Assembly: GCA_963809205.1 (NCBI GenBank)
Contig: CAWEIS010000009.1
Location: 62,001-126,000, forward strand
Direction of reading: 5' to 3'
Length of the DNA: 64,000 bases
From: DATLLN01 sp963809205
Lineage (GTDB): Bacteria > Actinomycetota > Thermoleophilia > Gaiellales > JAICJC01
Both the position numbers and the translations under genes were made by a program. Positions 41,068 through 50,119 of this stretch are shown piece after piece; position 1 is the stretch's first letter, and every line of letters starts with the position of its first letter. The notes under the pieces are model-generated. The model did not search any database. It saw only the letters and a list, made by a program, of their open reading frames with translations, and had not been told where the DNA came from.

Positions 41068-42007
41068 ACCTGATCGTTGGCACGGAGTTGAGATCCGCCA
41101 TCTGGCCGCCCTTCGGGCCGTTGCCGAGACCGGCAGCTTCGGCCGCGCCGCGGAGCGGCTGGGCTACACGCAGTCGGCCGTCAGCCAGCAGATCGCCACG
41201 CTCGAGAAGGCCGTGGGGACGAGGCTGGTCGAACGCCCGGGCGGACCGCGGCCGATCTCGATCACCGAGGCGGGCAACGTGCTGCTGCGCCACGCGGACG
41301 GCATCGTCGCCCGCCTGCGCGCCGCCCAGGCCGATCTCGCGGCGCTCGCCGACGGCGAGGCGGGCACGCTGCGCGTCGGCACCTTCCAGAGCGTGGGCGC
41401 TCGAGTGCTGCCCGAGGTGATCCGCCGGTTCTCCTCCGAGCGCCCCGACGTCTCGGTGCAGCTCAAGGAGGCCGAGGACGAGACGCTGCTTGCGGCAGTT
41501 GAGGCCGGCGACCTCGACCTGACGTTCATCCAGCTGCCGATCCCGGACGGCCCGTTCGAGTTCGCCGACTTGATGCATGACCCGTGGGTGCTCGTCGTCT
41601 CGGCGGACTCGCCGTTGGCTCGACACGCAACGGCGCCGAGCCTGCGCGAGATCGCCGGGCTGCCGCTGATCGGCTACCGCACGTGCACGAGTATCCAGCA
41701 CATCGAGACGCACCTGTCGCTGCGCGGTCTGAGCGCCGATGTCGTGTTCCGCTCCGACGACAACGGCACGATGCAGGCGATGGTCGCCGCCGGCGTCGGC
41801 GTCGCGCTGATGCCGCTGCTGGCCGTGGATGCCAGCGACCCGCGAACCGGCGTGCTGCCGCTCAACGGCAAGCTGCCTCCCCGAGTGGTCGGCGTCGCGT
41901 GGCATCGCGACCGGATCCGGTCCGCCGCGGCCAAATCGTTCGTCGAGCTCGCTGCCCAGGTGTGCGACGAGCTGCACGAGGTCGCTCCCGCGGCCGTCGC
42001 CGGCTGA
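41063..42007 (+). CDS. LysR-family transcriptional regulator
   Basis: 314 residues. The winged helix-turn-helix is at about 9-70: IRHLAALRAVAETGSFGRAA, ERLGYTQSAVSQQIATLEKA, VERPGGPRPISITEAG. The effector domain (about 95-300) has the LysR substrate-binding pattern: LRVGTFQSVGARVLPEVIRR, DLDLTFIQLPIPDGPFEFAD, SDDNGTMQAMVAAGVGVALM. It lies 39 bp upstream of a polar amino-acid ABC transporter on the same strand and may control it. The ligand is unknown. Confidence 0.9.
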   Translation: MEPDRWHGVEIRHLAALRAVAETGSFGRAAERLGYTQSAVSQQIATLEKAVGTRLVERPGGPRPISITEAGNVLLRHADGIVARLRAAQADLAALADGEAGTLRVGTFQSVGARVLPEVIRRFSSERPDVSVQLKEAEDETLLAAVEAGDLDLTFIQLPIPDGPFEFADLMHDPWVLVVSADSPLARHATAPSLREIAGLPLIGYRTCTSIQHIETHLSLRGLSADVVFRSDDNGTMQAMVAAGVGVALMPLLAVDASDPRTGVLPLNGKLPPRVVGVAWHRDRIRSAAAKSFVELAAQVCDELHEVAPAAVAG

Positions 42008-42046
42008 CCGGCTCGGCTCCGAATCCTGCTGTGGTAACTTCGCGCC

Positions 42047-42943
42047 ATGCGCAGGATGGTGATCGCCCCGCTCCTGGTCGCGCTGCTCGCGATTGCATCC
42101 GCGTGCGGCTCGTCGACCGCCAACGACTCGTCGGGCTCGGCCCCCTCCGCGTCGGCCGCCACGTGCACGCCGGAGAAGCTGCAGACGCTGAGCCCGGGCA
42201 AGCTGACCATCGGGACGAGCAACCCGGCGTTCTCCCCGTACTTCACCGGAGGGCCTGGGCACGAGTGGAAGGGCCAGTTCAACAACGACCCGTACGCCAA
42301 CAAGGGGTTCGAGAACACCGTTGCCTACGGGGTCGCCGAGAAGCTGGGCTACACGCCCGACCAGGTGACGTGGCAGGTGACGCCGTTCGGCAAGTCGTTC
42401 GCACCGGGGCCGAAGGACTTCGACTTCTACCTGGCGCAGGTCACCGACAAGTCGCCGCGTGACCAGCGGGTCGACTTCAGCGTGCCGTACTACCAGGCCA
42501 ACCAGGCCGTCGTCGTCAAGAAGGACTCGCAGTACGCGAACGCCAGCAGCCTGGCCGATCTGAAGGGCGCGACGCTGGGTGCCGAGGTGTCGACCACCAG
42601 CTACCAGGCGATTCAGGACGTGATCCAGCCCGACAACGAGGCCAAGGTCTACAACTCGACCTCCCAGGCGACGCAGGCGCTGGAGAACGGCCAGATCGAC
42701 GGCCTCGTCGTCGACTTCCCGACCGCCTACTACATCGCCTACGTCGAGCCGGGCGGGCTCGCCATCGCCGGGCAGTTCTCCGGTTCCGGCGGCGAGGATC
42801 AGTGGGGCCTCGTGATGGAGAAGGGCAGTCCGCTCAAAACCTGCGTCGACCGCGCGCTGAACGAGATGAAGAGCAGCGGGGAGCTCGCGGAGCTGGAGCA
42901 GAAGTGGCTCTCCGACCTGGCAGACGCCCCGACGTTGCAGTAG
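42047..42943 (+). CDS. Polar amino-acid ABC transporter, substrate-binding lipoprotein
   Basis: 298 residues. Lipoprotein signal with LLAIASACGSS (lipidated Cys about residue 20) and a Ser-rich spacer. The family-3 binding-protein fold follows: KLTIGTSNPAFSPYFTGG, KGFENTVAYGVAEKLGY, DFYLAQVTDKSPRDQRVDFS, VPYYQANQAVVVKKDSQY, LKGATLGAEVSTTSYQAIQD, and the C-terminal ALNEMKSSGELAELEQKWL. It captures an amino acid outside the membrane. The permease and ATPase genes follow directly. The arginine carboxylate-contact signature (T-Y-PPF type) is not obvious, so specificity is open. Confidence 0.9.
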   Translation: MRRMVIAPLLVALLAIASACGSSTANDSSGSAPSASAATCTPEKLQTLSPGKLTIGTSNPAFSPYFTGGPGHEWKGQFNNDPYANKGFENTVAYGVAEKLGYTPDQVTWQVTPFGKSFAPGPKDFDFYLAQVTDKSPRDQRVDFSVPYYQANQAVVVKKDSQYANASSLADLKGATLGAEVSTTSYQAIQDVIQPDNEAKVYNSTSQATQALENGQIDGLVVDFPTAYYIAYVEPGGLAIAGQFSGSGGEDQWGLVMEKGSPLKTCVDRALNEMKSSGELAELEQKWLSDLADAPTLQ

Positions 42944-43764
42944 CAGACCGCAGCTCCCGCATCCTCGGCAGCGGCGCCGGCCGCAGCGCCGCGATCGCCC
43001 TGGTCAGCACGGTCCTGGTGTTCACCGCGATCACCTTGGTCGTGGTCAACTCGCCGGGCTGGCCCGAGTTCAAGGCGTCGTTCCTCAACTGGGACGAGGT
43101 CAAGGTCTGGTTCCCGGACATCGCGCGCCATTTCTGGGTCAACGTGAAGCTGTTCATGGTCTGCGAGGCGGTGATCCTGGTCTTCGCGCTGGGGATCGCG
43201 ATTCTTCGCAGCCTCCCGGGGCCGGTGCTTTTCCCGTTCCGGCTGATGGCGATCGTCTATACGGACCTGTTCCGCGGCGTCCCGACGATCCTGGTGGTCG
43301 TCATGCTGGGCCTCGGCGTGCCGTCGCTCCAGCTGTCCGGCGTCCCCACGTCGGAGCTGTTCTGGGGCGGCGTCGCGCTGATCCTCGTCTACTCGGCCTA
43401 CGTCGCCGAGGTCTACCGCGCAGGCATCGAGTCGGTGCACCCGAGCCAGGAAGCTGCCGCCCGCTCGCTCGGCCTCTCGCGGCTCCAGGCGCTGCGGTTC
43501 GTGATCGTGCCGCAGGCGGTGCGGCGGGTGATCCCGCCGCTCCTGAACGACTTCATCGGGCTGCAGAAGGACACGGCGTTGGTGGCGATCATCGGCCCGG
43601 TGGAGGCGTTCCGCCAGGCCGACATCGCGCAGGCGGCCGACTTCAACTTCACCCCGTACCTCTGCGCGGCGGCGCTGTTCGTACTGATCACGATCCCGCT
43701 GGCCCGATTCACGGACTGGCTGGTCGCCCGCGACCGCCGGCGCCAGTTCGCGGGGCACGGGTGA
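42904..43764 (+). CDS. Polar amino-acid ABC transporter, permease
   Basis: Given from the GTG at 42904, which overlaps the binding-protein gene; a later start is possible because no strong start codon lies nearer. Membrane helices at about 20-40, 75-100, 110-135, 150-175, 225-250. The HisM/GlnP-type EAA loop is in EAAARSLGLSRLQALRFVIV, followed by PQAVRRVIPPLLNDFIGLQK. The first extracytoplasmic loop (WPEFKASFLNWDEVKVWF) is typical of these single-permease systems. It makes the membrane channel; the stop overlaps the ATPase start. Confidence 0.88.
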   Translation: MALRPGRRPDVAVADRSSRILGSGAGRSAAIALVSTVLVFTAITLVVVNSPGWPEFKASFLNWDEVKVWFPDIARHFWVNVKLFMVCEAVILVFALGIAILRSLPGPVLFPFRLMAIVYTDLFRGVPTILVVVMLGLGVPSLQLSGVPTSELFWGGVALILVYSAYVAEVYRAGIESVHPSQEAAARSLGLSRLQALRFVIVPQAVRRVIPPLLNDFIGLQKDTALVAIIGPVEAFRQADIAQAADFNFTPYLCAAALFVLITIPLARFTDWLVARDRRRQFAGHG

Positions 43765-44510
43765 GCGACCCCGCCCTGCTGATCGAGGGCGTGCGCAAGA
43801 GCTTCGGGAAGGCCGAGGTGTTGCGCGGCATCGACCTCGCGGTGTCGGAGCACGAGGTGATCTGCCTGATCGGGGCCTCCGGTTCGGGCAAGTCGACGCT
43901 GCTGCGCTGCATCAACCTGATCGAGCCGGTGACGGCCGGCCGGATCGTCGTCGGTGGCGTCGAAGTGACCGCGCCCGACGTGGACGAAAACAGGATCCGC
44001 ACGAGCATCGGGATCGTGTTCCAGTCGTTCAACCTGTTCCCGCACATGACGGTGCTCGGCAACATCACGCTGGGGCCGCGCAAGGTGCTCGGGCAGTCGC
44101 GGCGGGAGGCGGAGGAGCAAGGGATGGCGCTGCTCGAGCGGTTCGGCCTGGCCGACCGGCGAGGCGAGTACCCCGACCGGCTGTCCGGCGGCCAGCAGCA
44201 ACGCGTTGCGATCATGCGGGCGCTGGCGATGCAGCCGCGGCTGCTGCTGCTGGACGAGGTGACCAGCGCGCTCGACCCGGAACTGGTGGCGGCGGTGCTG
44301 GACGTGATCCGCGAGCTTGCCGATGAGGGGATGACGATGCTGATCGCCACGCACGAGATGGGCTTCGCACGGGACATCGCCAGCCGGGTCTGCTTCCTCG
44401 ACGCCGGCGTGATCCTCGAGCAAGGGCCTCCGGATCAGATCTTCAGCCACCCGGGCGAGGAGCGCACGCGGCAGTTCCTGCAGCGGATCATCGCCGCCGG
44501 GAGGATGTGA
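43761..44510 (+). CDS. Polar amino-acid ABC transporter, ATP-binding protein
   Basis: 249 residues from a GTG overlapping the permease stop. Walker A GASGSGKST (about 38-46), Q loop VFQSFNLFPHMTVLGN, signature LSGGQQQR, Walker B LLLLDEVTSALDPE and the H-loop His in IATHEMGFA. This is the HisP/GlnQ subfamily. It energises the uptake of the amino acid. The GTGA at its end overlaps the amidase start, so all four genes are one transcript. Confidence 0.93.
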   Translation: MSDPALLIEGVRKSFGKAEVLRGIDLAVSEHEVICLIGASGSGKSTLLRCINLIEPVTAGRIVVGGVEVTAPDVDENRIRTSIGIVFQSFNLFPHMTVLGNITLGPRKVLGQSRREAEEQGMALLERFGLADRRGEYPDRLSGGQQQRVAIMRALAMQPRLLLLDEVTSALDPELVAAVLDVIRELADEGMTMLIATHEMGFARDIASRVCFLDAGVILEQGPPDQIFSHPGEERTRQFLQRIIAAGRM

Positions 44511-45307
44511 GAGCCGCGCTGCTCGCCGTGCTCGCCGCCCTGTTGCTGGCGGGCGGATTCCTGGGCGGCCGGGCGGTGTCGTCCGGCGGCGAGCCGGCGG
44601 CCGTGACGCGGACGGTGCCCGTGACGTCCACCCTCACCGAGACGCCGACGGTCACCGCGACGCAGACCGAGACCGAGACGGCGACGGAGACTCAGCCGCC
44701 GCCGCCACCCGTTGCCCGGCCGGCGATCACCCAGGATCCGATTCCCTACACCGCAGCTCGCCGGGCCGAGATGGCGGCCTACGCGCAGCGCCACTACGGC
44801 ATCAACACTTCGCGGCTCAGCCATCCGCGGCTGGTCGTCCTGCACTTCACGGCATCGTCGAGCTATCCCGGCGTCCACGCCACCTTCGCGAACGACACGC
44901 CCAACAACGGCGAGCTGCCCGGCACCTGCGCGCACTTCGTCGTCGACAAGGACGGCACGATCTACCAGCAGGCGCCGCTGGACGTGATGTGCCGCCACGC
45001 GATCGGCGTCAACGACCGGTCGGTCGGGATCGAGATGGTGCAGGAGACCGGGCCGTCCAGCAGCTGGGCCGATCAGCAGATCCTGGCCCGCGCTCCGCAG
45101 ATCCACAGCGTGCTCGCGCTGGTCGCGTGGCTGTGCAGCCGGTACGGCATCCCGGTGCGGGACGTGATCGGGCATGCCATGGTCAACGACAGCCCATTCT
45201 TCCGGGACAACGAGGGCTGGCGGAACGACCACACCGACTGGCAGCCGGCCGACGTCGCTCGCGTGCGCGCGATGCTGCGCGCCCGCTATCCCGCGCTCAC
45301 GGAGTGA
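44507..45307 (+). CDS. Exported N-acetylmuramoyl-L-alanine amidase (Amidase_2/PGRP type)
   Basis: 266 residues from a GTG overlapping the ATPase stop. N-terminal helix (AALLAVLAALLLAGGFLGG) as signal anchor, then a Thr/Glu-rich linker and a Pro run to about residue 70. The Amidase_2 domain (about 95-260) has the first zinc His in RLVVLHFTASSSYPGVHATF, CAHFVVDKDGTIYQ, VNDRSVGIEMVQE, GHAMVNDS and the last His/Asp in NDHTDWQPADV. It would cleave the stem peptide from muramic acid at the cell surface. Coupling to an amino-acid importer suggests recycling of wall peptides (inference). Confidence 0.85.
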   Translation: MRAALLAVLAALLLAGGFLGGRAVSSGGEPAAVTRTVPVTSTLTETPTVTATQTETETATETQPPPPPVARPAITQDPIPYTAARRAEMAAYAQRHYGINTSRLSHPRLVVLHFTASSSYPGVHATFANDTPNNGELPGTCAHFVVDKDGTIYQQAPLDVMCRHAIGVNDRSVGIEMVQETGPSSSWADQQILARAPQIHSVLALVAWLCSRYGIPVRDVIGHAMVNDSPFFRDNEGWRNDHTDWQPADVARVRAMLRARYPALTE

Positions 45308-45736
45308 CGGCGGTGTAGATCAGGATCTGCTGGTAGCTCGATCCGGGCGTGTTGGCCTTGTCGGCGAACCGCAGCGCGAGGGCATGGTTGATCGGCACCG
45401 CCACGCCCGCGGTGCCGGGCCTGCGGTGCGGACGAACAGCCGCCAGTTTGCGTTCGACCAGACCGTCGCCGTGTTCTCGGTGCCGACCGGATCACGCGCC
45501 GACAGCGGGTCGACTGGCCCGAAGTCGTACGGTGCTGTCGTCGCCAGCTGCAAGCGCACCGTCGTCCGGTTGGCAAACTGTACGGTCTGGGTTGCCGAGC
45601 TGGACGACGCCGGGCCGGCCGACTCGGCGAGCGAGCTGAATCCCAACAGAACAACAGTCAGCACCACGGCGCGCGCAGTGGTGTAGTCAGTGGAGACATC
45701 ACGCGCAGAGGAGGGGAATGCGCGGACAGCAGACAT
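45297..45736 (-). pseudogene. Exported small protein of unknown function, one frameshift
   Basis: From ATG 45736: a hydrophobic segment ARAVVLTVVLLGFSSLAESA serves as signal, then SSSATQTVQFANRTTVRLQL, TTAPYDFGPVDPLSARDPVG, TATVWSNANWRLFVR. Near 45422 the frame changes and the sequence goes on as GVAVPINHALALRFADKANT, PGSSYQQILIYTAVTP-stop, which makes a sensible beta-rich end. After repair about 145 residues, without Cys. The end pattern (QQILIYTA) resembles secreted beta-sandwich proteins, but I cannot name the family. The 3' end overlaps the amidase gene by 11 bp. Confidence 0.5.
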
Positions 45737-45784
45737 CGGCGTCAGCGGCTGCCGGCCGCTCCCCCAATCGCGGGATTCGCCCCG

Positions 45785-46795
45785 CTACTCGTAGACGACG
45801 ACGTCGGGCGGCGGGAGCAAATTGAGCACCGAGTGGGGCCGCATCAGCCCGACGTCCTCGTGGTAGAACAGCTTGAAGCCGTTGAACCAGTGCCCGCCGT
45901 TGGTGGCGAACAGGTCGTACTTCGACACCTTGTTGTCCCGGGTGCCAAAGCCGTCGACGTTGACTGTGAGGGCGACGCCAGGTGGCTTCTTCAGCCACCG
46001 CTTGTGCTCGATCATCCCCGGCGTGAACTGGTGGACGATCAGCACCTTCTGCGGGAGGTCGTCGTCCTCCACGATCTTGGAGACGTACGACGACACCTTG
46101 TTGACGATCGTCGAGGTGGTGTGGCCGATCTCCTGGCCCGGCACCTCGCCCGGCCCCATGCTCCACTCGGGGTCGATTGCCAGGCCGACGTCCGGCTGCT
46201 CCAGCCAGTGCCGGTATGCCTTGACCTCGGACATGAACGACGCCCGGCCGGGCTGGATGTCCAGGATCAGCAGTGCCTTGGCCTTGCGGGCGGCGGTCAG
46301 GTAGCGGTCGATCGTCGACGACGTCTGGCGCATCCGGTACTTGCCGTCGTCTCCCGGCGCCGCCGTCACCAGCGTCGCGATCAGCTCCATCGCCGGCATC
46401 ACCGGACGTCCCGGCTCGGCGTACGGGCGTGACTGGACGAGCAGCTTCTGCGCGGCCCTGGTCGGCGTGCCGATGCCCAGCTCGCCCAGCCCCGGATCCT
46501 GCGGCGCGCCGTACAGCGCAACCAGGCGGTAGTGGGGCAGCACCTGCGTGCCCCCGCGGGGCAGCTCCGGCGGCGGCTTCTGCGTCGACGAGAGCTGCTC
46601 GCCGGCGTCCGCCGCCTTCGGGCTGCCGCCGCCGTGGCCCAGCGTGAACCATCCCGCGCCGACCAGCACCACGATCCCGCCGACCACCAGCACGCCCAGC
46701 CGACGCTGGCGCCGGGTGCGCTCGCGGGCCCGCTCGCGGGCGACCAGACGCCGCTCCTCGGCCGATCGCGGCGGCCGGCGCTCGAGCTCGTTCAT
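45785..46795 (-). CDS. Membrane-anchored extracytoplasmic protein of unknown function
   Basis: 336 residues from ATG 46795. An Arg/Glu-rich cytoplasmic start (about 1-32, ARERARERTRRQRRLG) leads to one helix (about 33-52), then an extracytoplasmic domain with LPHYRLVALYGAPQDPGLGE, MPAMELIATLVTAAPGDDGK, AKALLILDIQPGRASFMSEV, GLAIDPEWSMGPGEVPGQEI, IVHQFTPGMIEHKRW and VNVDGFGTRDNKVSKYDL. Alternating hydrophobic strands with conserved Asp/Glu suggest a TIM-barrel, perhaps glycosidase-like, but I do not recognise the family. It overlaps the ABC-F gene by 4 bp (ATGA), so the two are co-expressed. Confidence 0.6.
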   Translation of the reverse strand: MNELERRPPRSAEERRLVARERARERTRRQRRLGVLVVGGIVVLVGAGWFTLGHGGGSPKAADAGEQLSSTQKPPPELPRGGTQVLPHYRLVALYGAPQDPGLGELGIGTPTRAAQKLLVQSRPYAEPGRPVMPAMELIATLVTAAPGDDGKYRMRQTSSTIDRYLTAARKAKALLILDIQPGRASFMSEVKAYRHWLEQPDVGLAIDPEWSMGPGEVPGQEIGHTTSTIVNKVSSYVSKIVEDDDLPQKVLIVHQFTPGMIEHKRWLKKPPGVALTVNVDGFGTRDNKVSKYDLFATNGGHWFNGFKLFYHEDVGLMRPHSVLNLLPPPDVVVYE

Positions 46796-48411
46796 GCCAC
46801 CGCCCGTTCCGCCCGGTGCCGCTCGTACCAGGTGCTGTACCCGCCCTCGTACGCGATCGCCCGGCCGCGCGCCACCTCGACCACCCGGTCGCAGGTGCGG
46901 TCGAGGAAGTAGCGGTCGTGGGAGACGGCGATGACGGTGCCGTCGAAGCGTTCGATCGCGCCCTCCAGCACCTCGACCGAGTCGATGTCCAGGTGGTTGG
47001 TCGGCTCGTCCAGCACCAGGCAGTTGGCGCCGGCGCGCATCAGCAGCAGGAGCTGGAGCCGCGTCCGCTCGCCGCCCGACATCCGGCCGATCGGCTGGCG
47101 CACCTGCTCGTACGAGAACAGGAAGCGGGTCAGCAGCTGCACCGCCTCGCCCTCCGTGCAGGGGCTCACCCTGCGGACGGCCTCCAGCGCGGTCGTGCTC
47201 GACGGCAGCGCGTCGTGATCCTGTGCCAGCAGTCCCATCTCGATCGAGGGGCCGATCCATCGCGTGCCCGAGGTGGGCTCGAGCTCGCCCGTCAGCAGCT
47301 TCACAAGGACGCTCTTACCCTGCCCGTTGCCGCCGATCACACCGATCCGCTCGCCGCGCATCACGGTCAGGTCGACGCCGGTCAGGATCCGCCGCCCGCC
47401 CAGGTCGATGTCGGCATCGTGCAGCTCGACCACGCGCTGGCCGCCACGGGCCGAGCTGCGCAGTCGCAGGGCCATCTTGCGCCGCTCCAGCACCGGCCGG
47501 TCGATCTTGTCCATCCGGTCGATCTGGCGCTGCTTGTTGCGCGCCTGCTTGATGTGCCGCTCGTTGACGACGATGCTGGCCCACAGCTTGAACCGGCGGA
47601 TCGCCTCCTCGAGCCGGGCGATCTCCTTCTGCTGGGTCACGTACTGCTGCTGCTGGCGCTCCAGCTCGAGCTCCCGCTCCGCGGCGTATGTGGAGTAGTT
47701 GCCCGGCCAGATCCGGATCCGGCCGCCGTCCAGCTCGGCGATCTCGGTCACCGTCTCGTCCAGCAGGTAGCGATCGTGCGAGACCATGACGACGGCGCCG
47801 TCGAATCCACGGATCAGATCCTCGAGCCGGCTGCGCGCCTCGGCGTCCAGGTGCGTCTCCGGCTCGTCGAGCAGCAGCAGGTCGGGCTCAGCGGCCAGGC
47901 ACGCCGCCAGCGCGATCAGCTTGCGCTGGCCGCCGCTGCGCACGTCGGACGGCCGGTCGATCGCCGCCTCGTCCAGGCCCAGCTGCAGCAGCAGCGACCG
48001 CCCCCGGCCCTCGAAGGCGTGGCCGCCGGCCTGCTCGAACTCCTCGAGCAGCACCGCCTGGCGCCGCAGCACCCGGTCCATCCGGTCGAGGTCGCCGGCC
48101 AGCGCTGGATCGGCGAGACGCCGCCCGGCCTCGTCCAGCTCCTGTTCGATCCGCTCCAGGTCGGGACGCGCCGCCAGCACGATCTGGTGCGGCGTGCGCT
48201 CGTCCGGCGCCACCTGCTGCGGCAGTACCGCCGTGACGGTGCCCCGGCGGCGCGCGATCGTGCCCCCGTCCGGCTGGTCCTCGTCGTGCAGCAGGCGCAG
48301 GAGGGTGGACTTGCCGCTGCCGTTTGCGCCGATCACGCCGATTCGGGCGTCCTCCGCGACCTCGAGGTCGAGGCCGTCCAGGACCGTACGGGCGCCGAAG
48401 GTTTTTGACAC
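46792..48411 (-). CDS. ABC-F family ATPase
   Basis: 539 residues from a GTG (SKTFGARTVLDGLDL); homologs usually have about 10 more residues (IHLLGLSG is encoded just upstream without a normal start codon). Two ATPase domains without membrane helices: first Walker A GANGSGKST, signature RSGGQRK, Walker B LLLLDEPETHLD; second Walker A GGNGQGKSV, signature MSGGERTRLQ, Walker B CLVLDEPTNHLD. A charged linker of about 80 residues (RELELERQQQQYVTQQKEIA) lies between them. ABC-F proteins act on the ribosome. The second Walker A ends in SV in place of ST, a mild deviation. Confidence 0.9.
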   Translation of the reverse strand: MSKTFGARTVLDGLDLEVAEDARIGVIGANGSGKSTLLRLLHDEDQPDGGTIARRRGTVTAVLPQQVAPDERTPHQIVLAARPDLERIEQELDEAGRRLADPALAGDLDRMDRVLRRQAVLLEEFEQAGGHAFEGRGRSLLLQLGLDEAAIDRPSDVRSGGQRKLIALAACLAAEPDLLLLDEPETHLDAEARSRLEDLIRGFDGAVVMVSHDRYLLDETVTEIAELDGGRIRIWPGNYSTYAAERELELERQQQQYVTQQKEIARLEEAIRRFKLWASIVVNERHIKQARNKQRQIDRMDKIDRPVLERRKMALRLRSSARGGQRVVELHDADIDLGGRRILTGVDLTVMRGERIGVIGGNGQGKSVLVKLLTGELEPTSGTRWIGPSIEMGLLAQDHDALPSSTTALEAVRRVSPCTEGEAVQLLTRFLFSYEQVRQPIGRMSGGERTRLQLLLLMRAGANCLVLDEPTNHLDIDSVEVLEGAIERFDGTVIAVSHDRYFLDRTCDRVVEVARGRAIAYEGGYSTWYERHRAERAVA

Positions 48412-48611
48412 GCCTGACAGACCCAGCAGGTGGATGACAACCCCTCCGAGAATCGACTCGGGACGGCCCGACGCCGTCCGTGTGGGACATACTGTAAGGG
48501 AATCCGAGCCGCGTCCGGTGCTGTGCGGCTTCGCCTCGCCGGGCGCGCCGCGGCGCCCAGCGACGCGTCGTCAGTGGGATCCGAGTCGTCGGAGTATCGG
48601 CCGCGCCTGAT

Positions 48612-49319
48612 CTAATGCACGGCCGAGCGTACTTCGGAGGCGGCCGTCTCGATGAGCTCGGCGACGGCCGCTGGTTGCGAGACGTAGACCGAATGGCTGC
48701 CCGACACCTCGACAACAGTCGAGCCGGCCCTCTCAGACATCTGGCGCTGCGCCGGCGGGGGGATCATCCGATCCTCGGTCGCGACCAGGTACCAGCTTGG
48801 CTTGCTCCGCCACGCGGGCTCGGTGATCGTCCCGCCCAGGGCATCAACACCCCATGGGACTTGCGAGTCGGCCATAAATGCAGCCTGCTCCTCGCTCACG
48901 TCTCCCGCGAAGGACGCGTGGAACTTCTCTCGGTCGAGGAACAAGAATCCGTCGCGCGGTGGGAGAATCGGTGGCACCGGAGCGCCGGGCGGCGGATCCG
49001 CGATCAGGGTGTTGACCGACTCGCCCTTGTCGGGCGCGAACGCCGTGATGTAGACGAGCGCCATCACGTTGGGATTCGTCCCCGCCTCGGTGATCACCGC
49101 CCCGCCATACGAATGACCGACGAGGATGACCGGTTCGCTCTGCGCATTGATGACCATGTTGGTGGCATCGACGTCACCCTCGAGCGACATCGTCGGGTTC
49201 TGCACCACGGCGACGTTGTAGCCGTCGTTCTTCAGGTGGTCGTAGACACCCTGCCAGCCGGAACCGTCCACGAAACCGCCGTGAACGAGAACCACGGTTC
49301 CCGATGAGCCAGCTTCCAT
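48612..49319 (-). CDS. Alpha/beta hydrolase
   Basis: 235 residues. TVVLVHGGFVDGSGWQGVYD starts the fold, the nucleophile elbow is VGHSYGGAV (Ser about 69), the acid is in ATEDRMIPP and the His in VSGSHSVYVSQP. No signal peptide. The short cap and the PPPGAP segment fit the EstA/salicylate-esterase-like group of small cytosolic hydrolases. Substrate unknown. The 200 bp between it and the ABC-F gene show no feature beyond a weak minus-strand promoter-like TACAGTATG. Confidence 0.85.
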   Translation of the reverse strand: MEAGSSGTVVLVHGGFVDGSGWQGVYDHLKNDGYNVAVVQNPTMSLEGDVDATNMVINAQSEPVILVGHSYGGAVITEAGTNPNVMALVYITAFAPDKGESVNTLIADPPPGAPVPPILPPRDGFLFLDREKFHASFAGDVSEEQAAFMADSQVPWGVDALGGTITEPAWRSKPSWYLVATEDRMIPPPAQRQMSERAGSTVVEVSGSHSVYVSQPAAVAELIETAASEVRSAVH

Positions 49320-49508
49320 GAGGACCCCTCCTTACAGTGGCCGAACGCAGCACTCTAATCCCCCTCGGGGCTGCTTTCAAACCGGGTCGCTCAGATGGCT
49401 CTGGAACACGCCGCGACCGTGTCCAGGATAATCGCGCGACTCTCATCCGCGTGCGCGTTGCGGGTGACACGCGGATGGCCACCACTGCTTCGTGGAAGGG
49501 GCGAGAGC

Positions 49509-49946
49509 ATGACCCAGCCGACCCCGGCCGAGCCTCGATTCCATCTCCCGTTGGAGCCGAATCCGGCGCTCGTCGAGCACGCACGACAGCGCGCCGACAG
49601 CGTGCAGAACAGGATTTCCGACCACATCACCCTGTTCGCGGGATCGATGACGTTCGTCTATGTCCACATCGTCTGGTTCGGCTGCTGGATCGGGCTGGGT
49701 GTGGAGGACTATCCCTACGGGCTGTTGACGATGATCGTTTCGCTGGAGGCCATCTTCCTGTCGACGTTCGTGATGATCAGTCAGAACCGCGCCGACGCTA
49801 AGCGTCAAGTGGTCGCCGACCAGCAATGGCAGACGGTCAAGCACGAAGACCGGCAGAACCGCGAGTTGCTCGATCTCTCCAACCAGATTCTGCGTCTGAC
49901 GAAGGAACTCCACGCCGCGGCCGGCCCGCCCGCGGACAGGGCGTGA
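49509..49946 (+). CDS. DUF1003 membrane protein
   Basis: 145 residues from ATG 49509, with GGAAGGGGCGAG as ribosome-binding site; the longer open frame upstream has no such site. DUF1003 pattern: RISDHITLFAGSMTFVYVHI, WFGCWIGL, DYPYGLLTMIVSLEAIFLST, FVMISQNR. Two membrane helices (about 45-65 and 80-102) and a C-terminal charged helix. Family function is unknown. Confidence 0.88.
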   Translation: MTQPTPAEPRFHLPLEPNPALVEHARQRADSVQNRISDHITLFAGSMTFVYVHIVWFGCWIGLGVEDYPYGLLTMIVSLEAIFLSTFVMISQNRADAKRQVVADQQWQTVKHEDRQNRELLDLSNQILRLTKELHAAAGPPADRA

Positions 49947-50119
49947 TGGTGCAGGAGAATCGCATCGCACCCCGGTTGTGGTGACGAAGTGGACAGCTGC
50001 TGGTTACGACCCGAGGACCGGACACGCATCGCCCCGTCGGGAGGTTGCCGGAGGAATCGGGTCGGAGTACGATCTGCTGTTCCAGGCGAAACGACAGTCC
50101 AACGACCAGGGAGGTCGCG

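Noticed and set aside
46816..48408. 530-codon plus-strand frame opposite the ABC-F gene
   Set aside because: Shadow frame without motifs; both ABC domains are on the minus strand.
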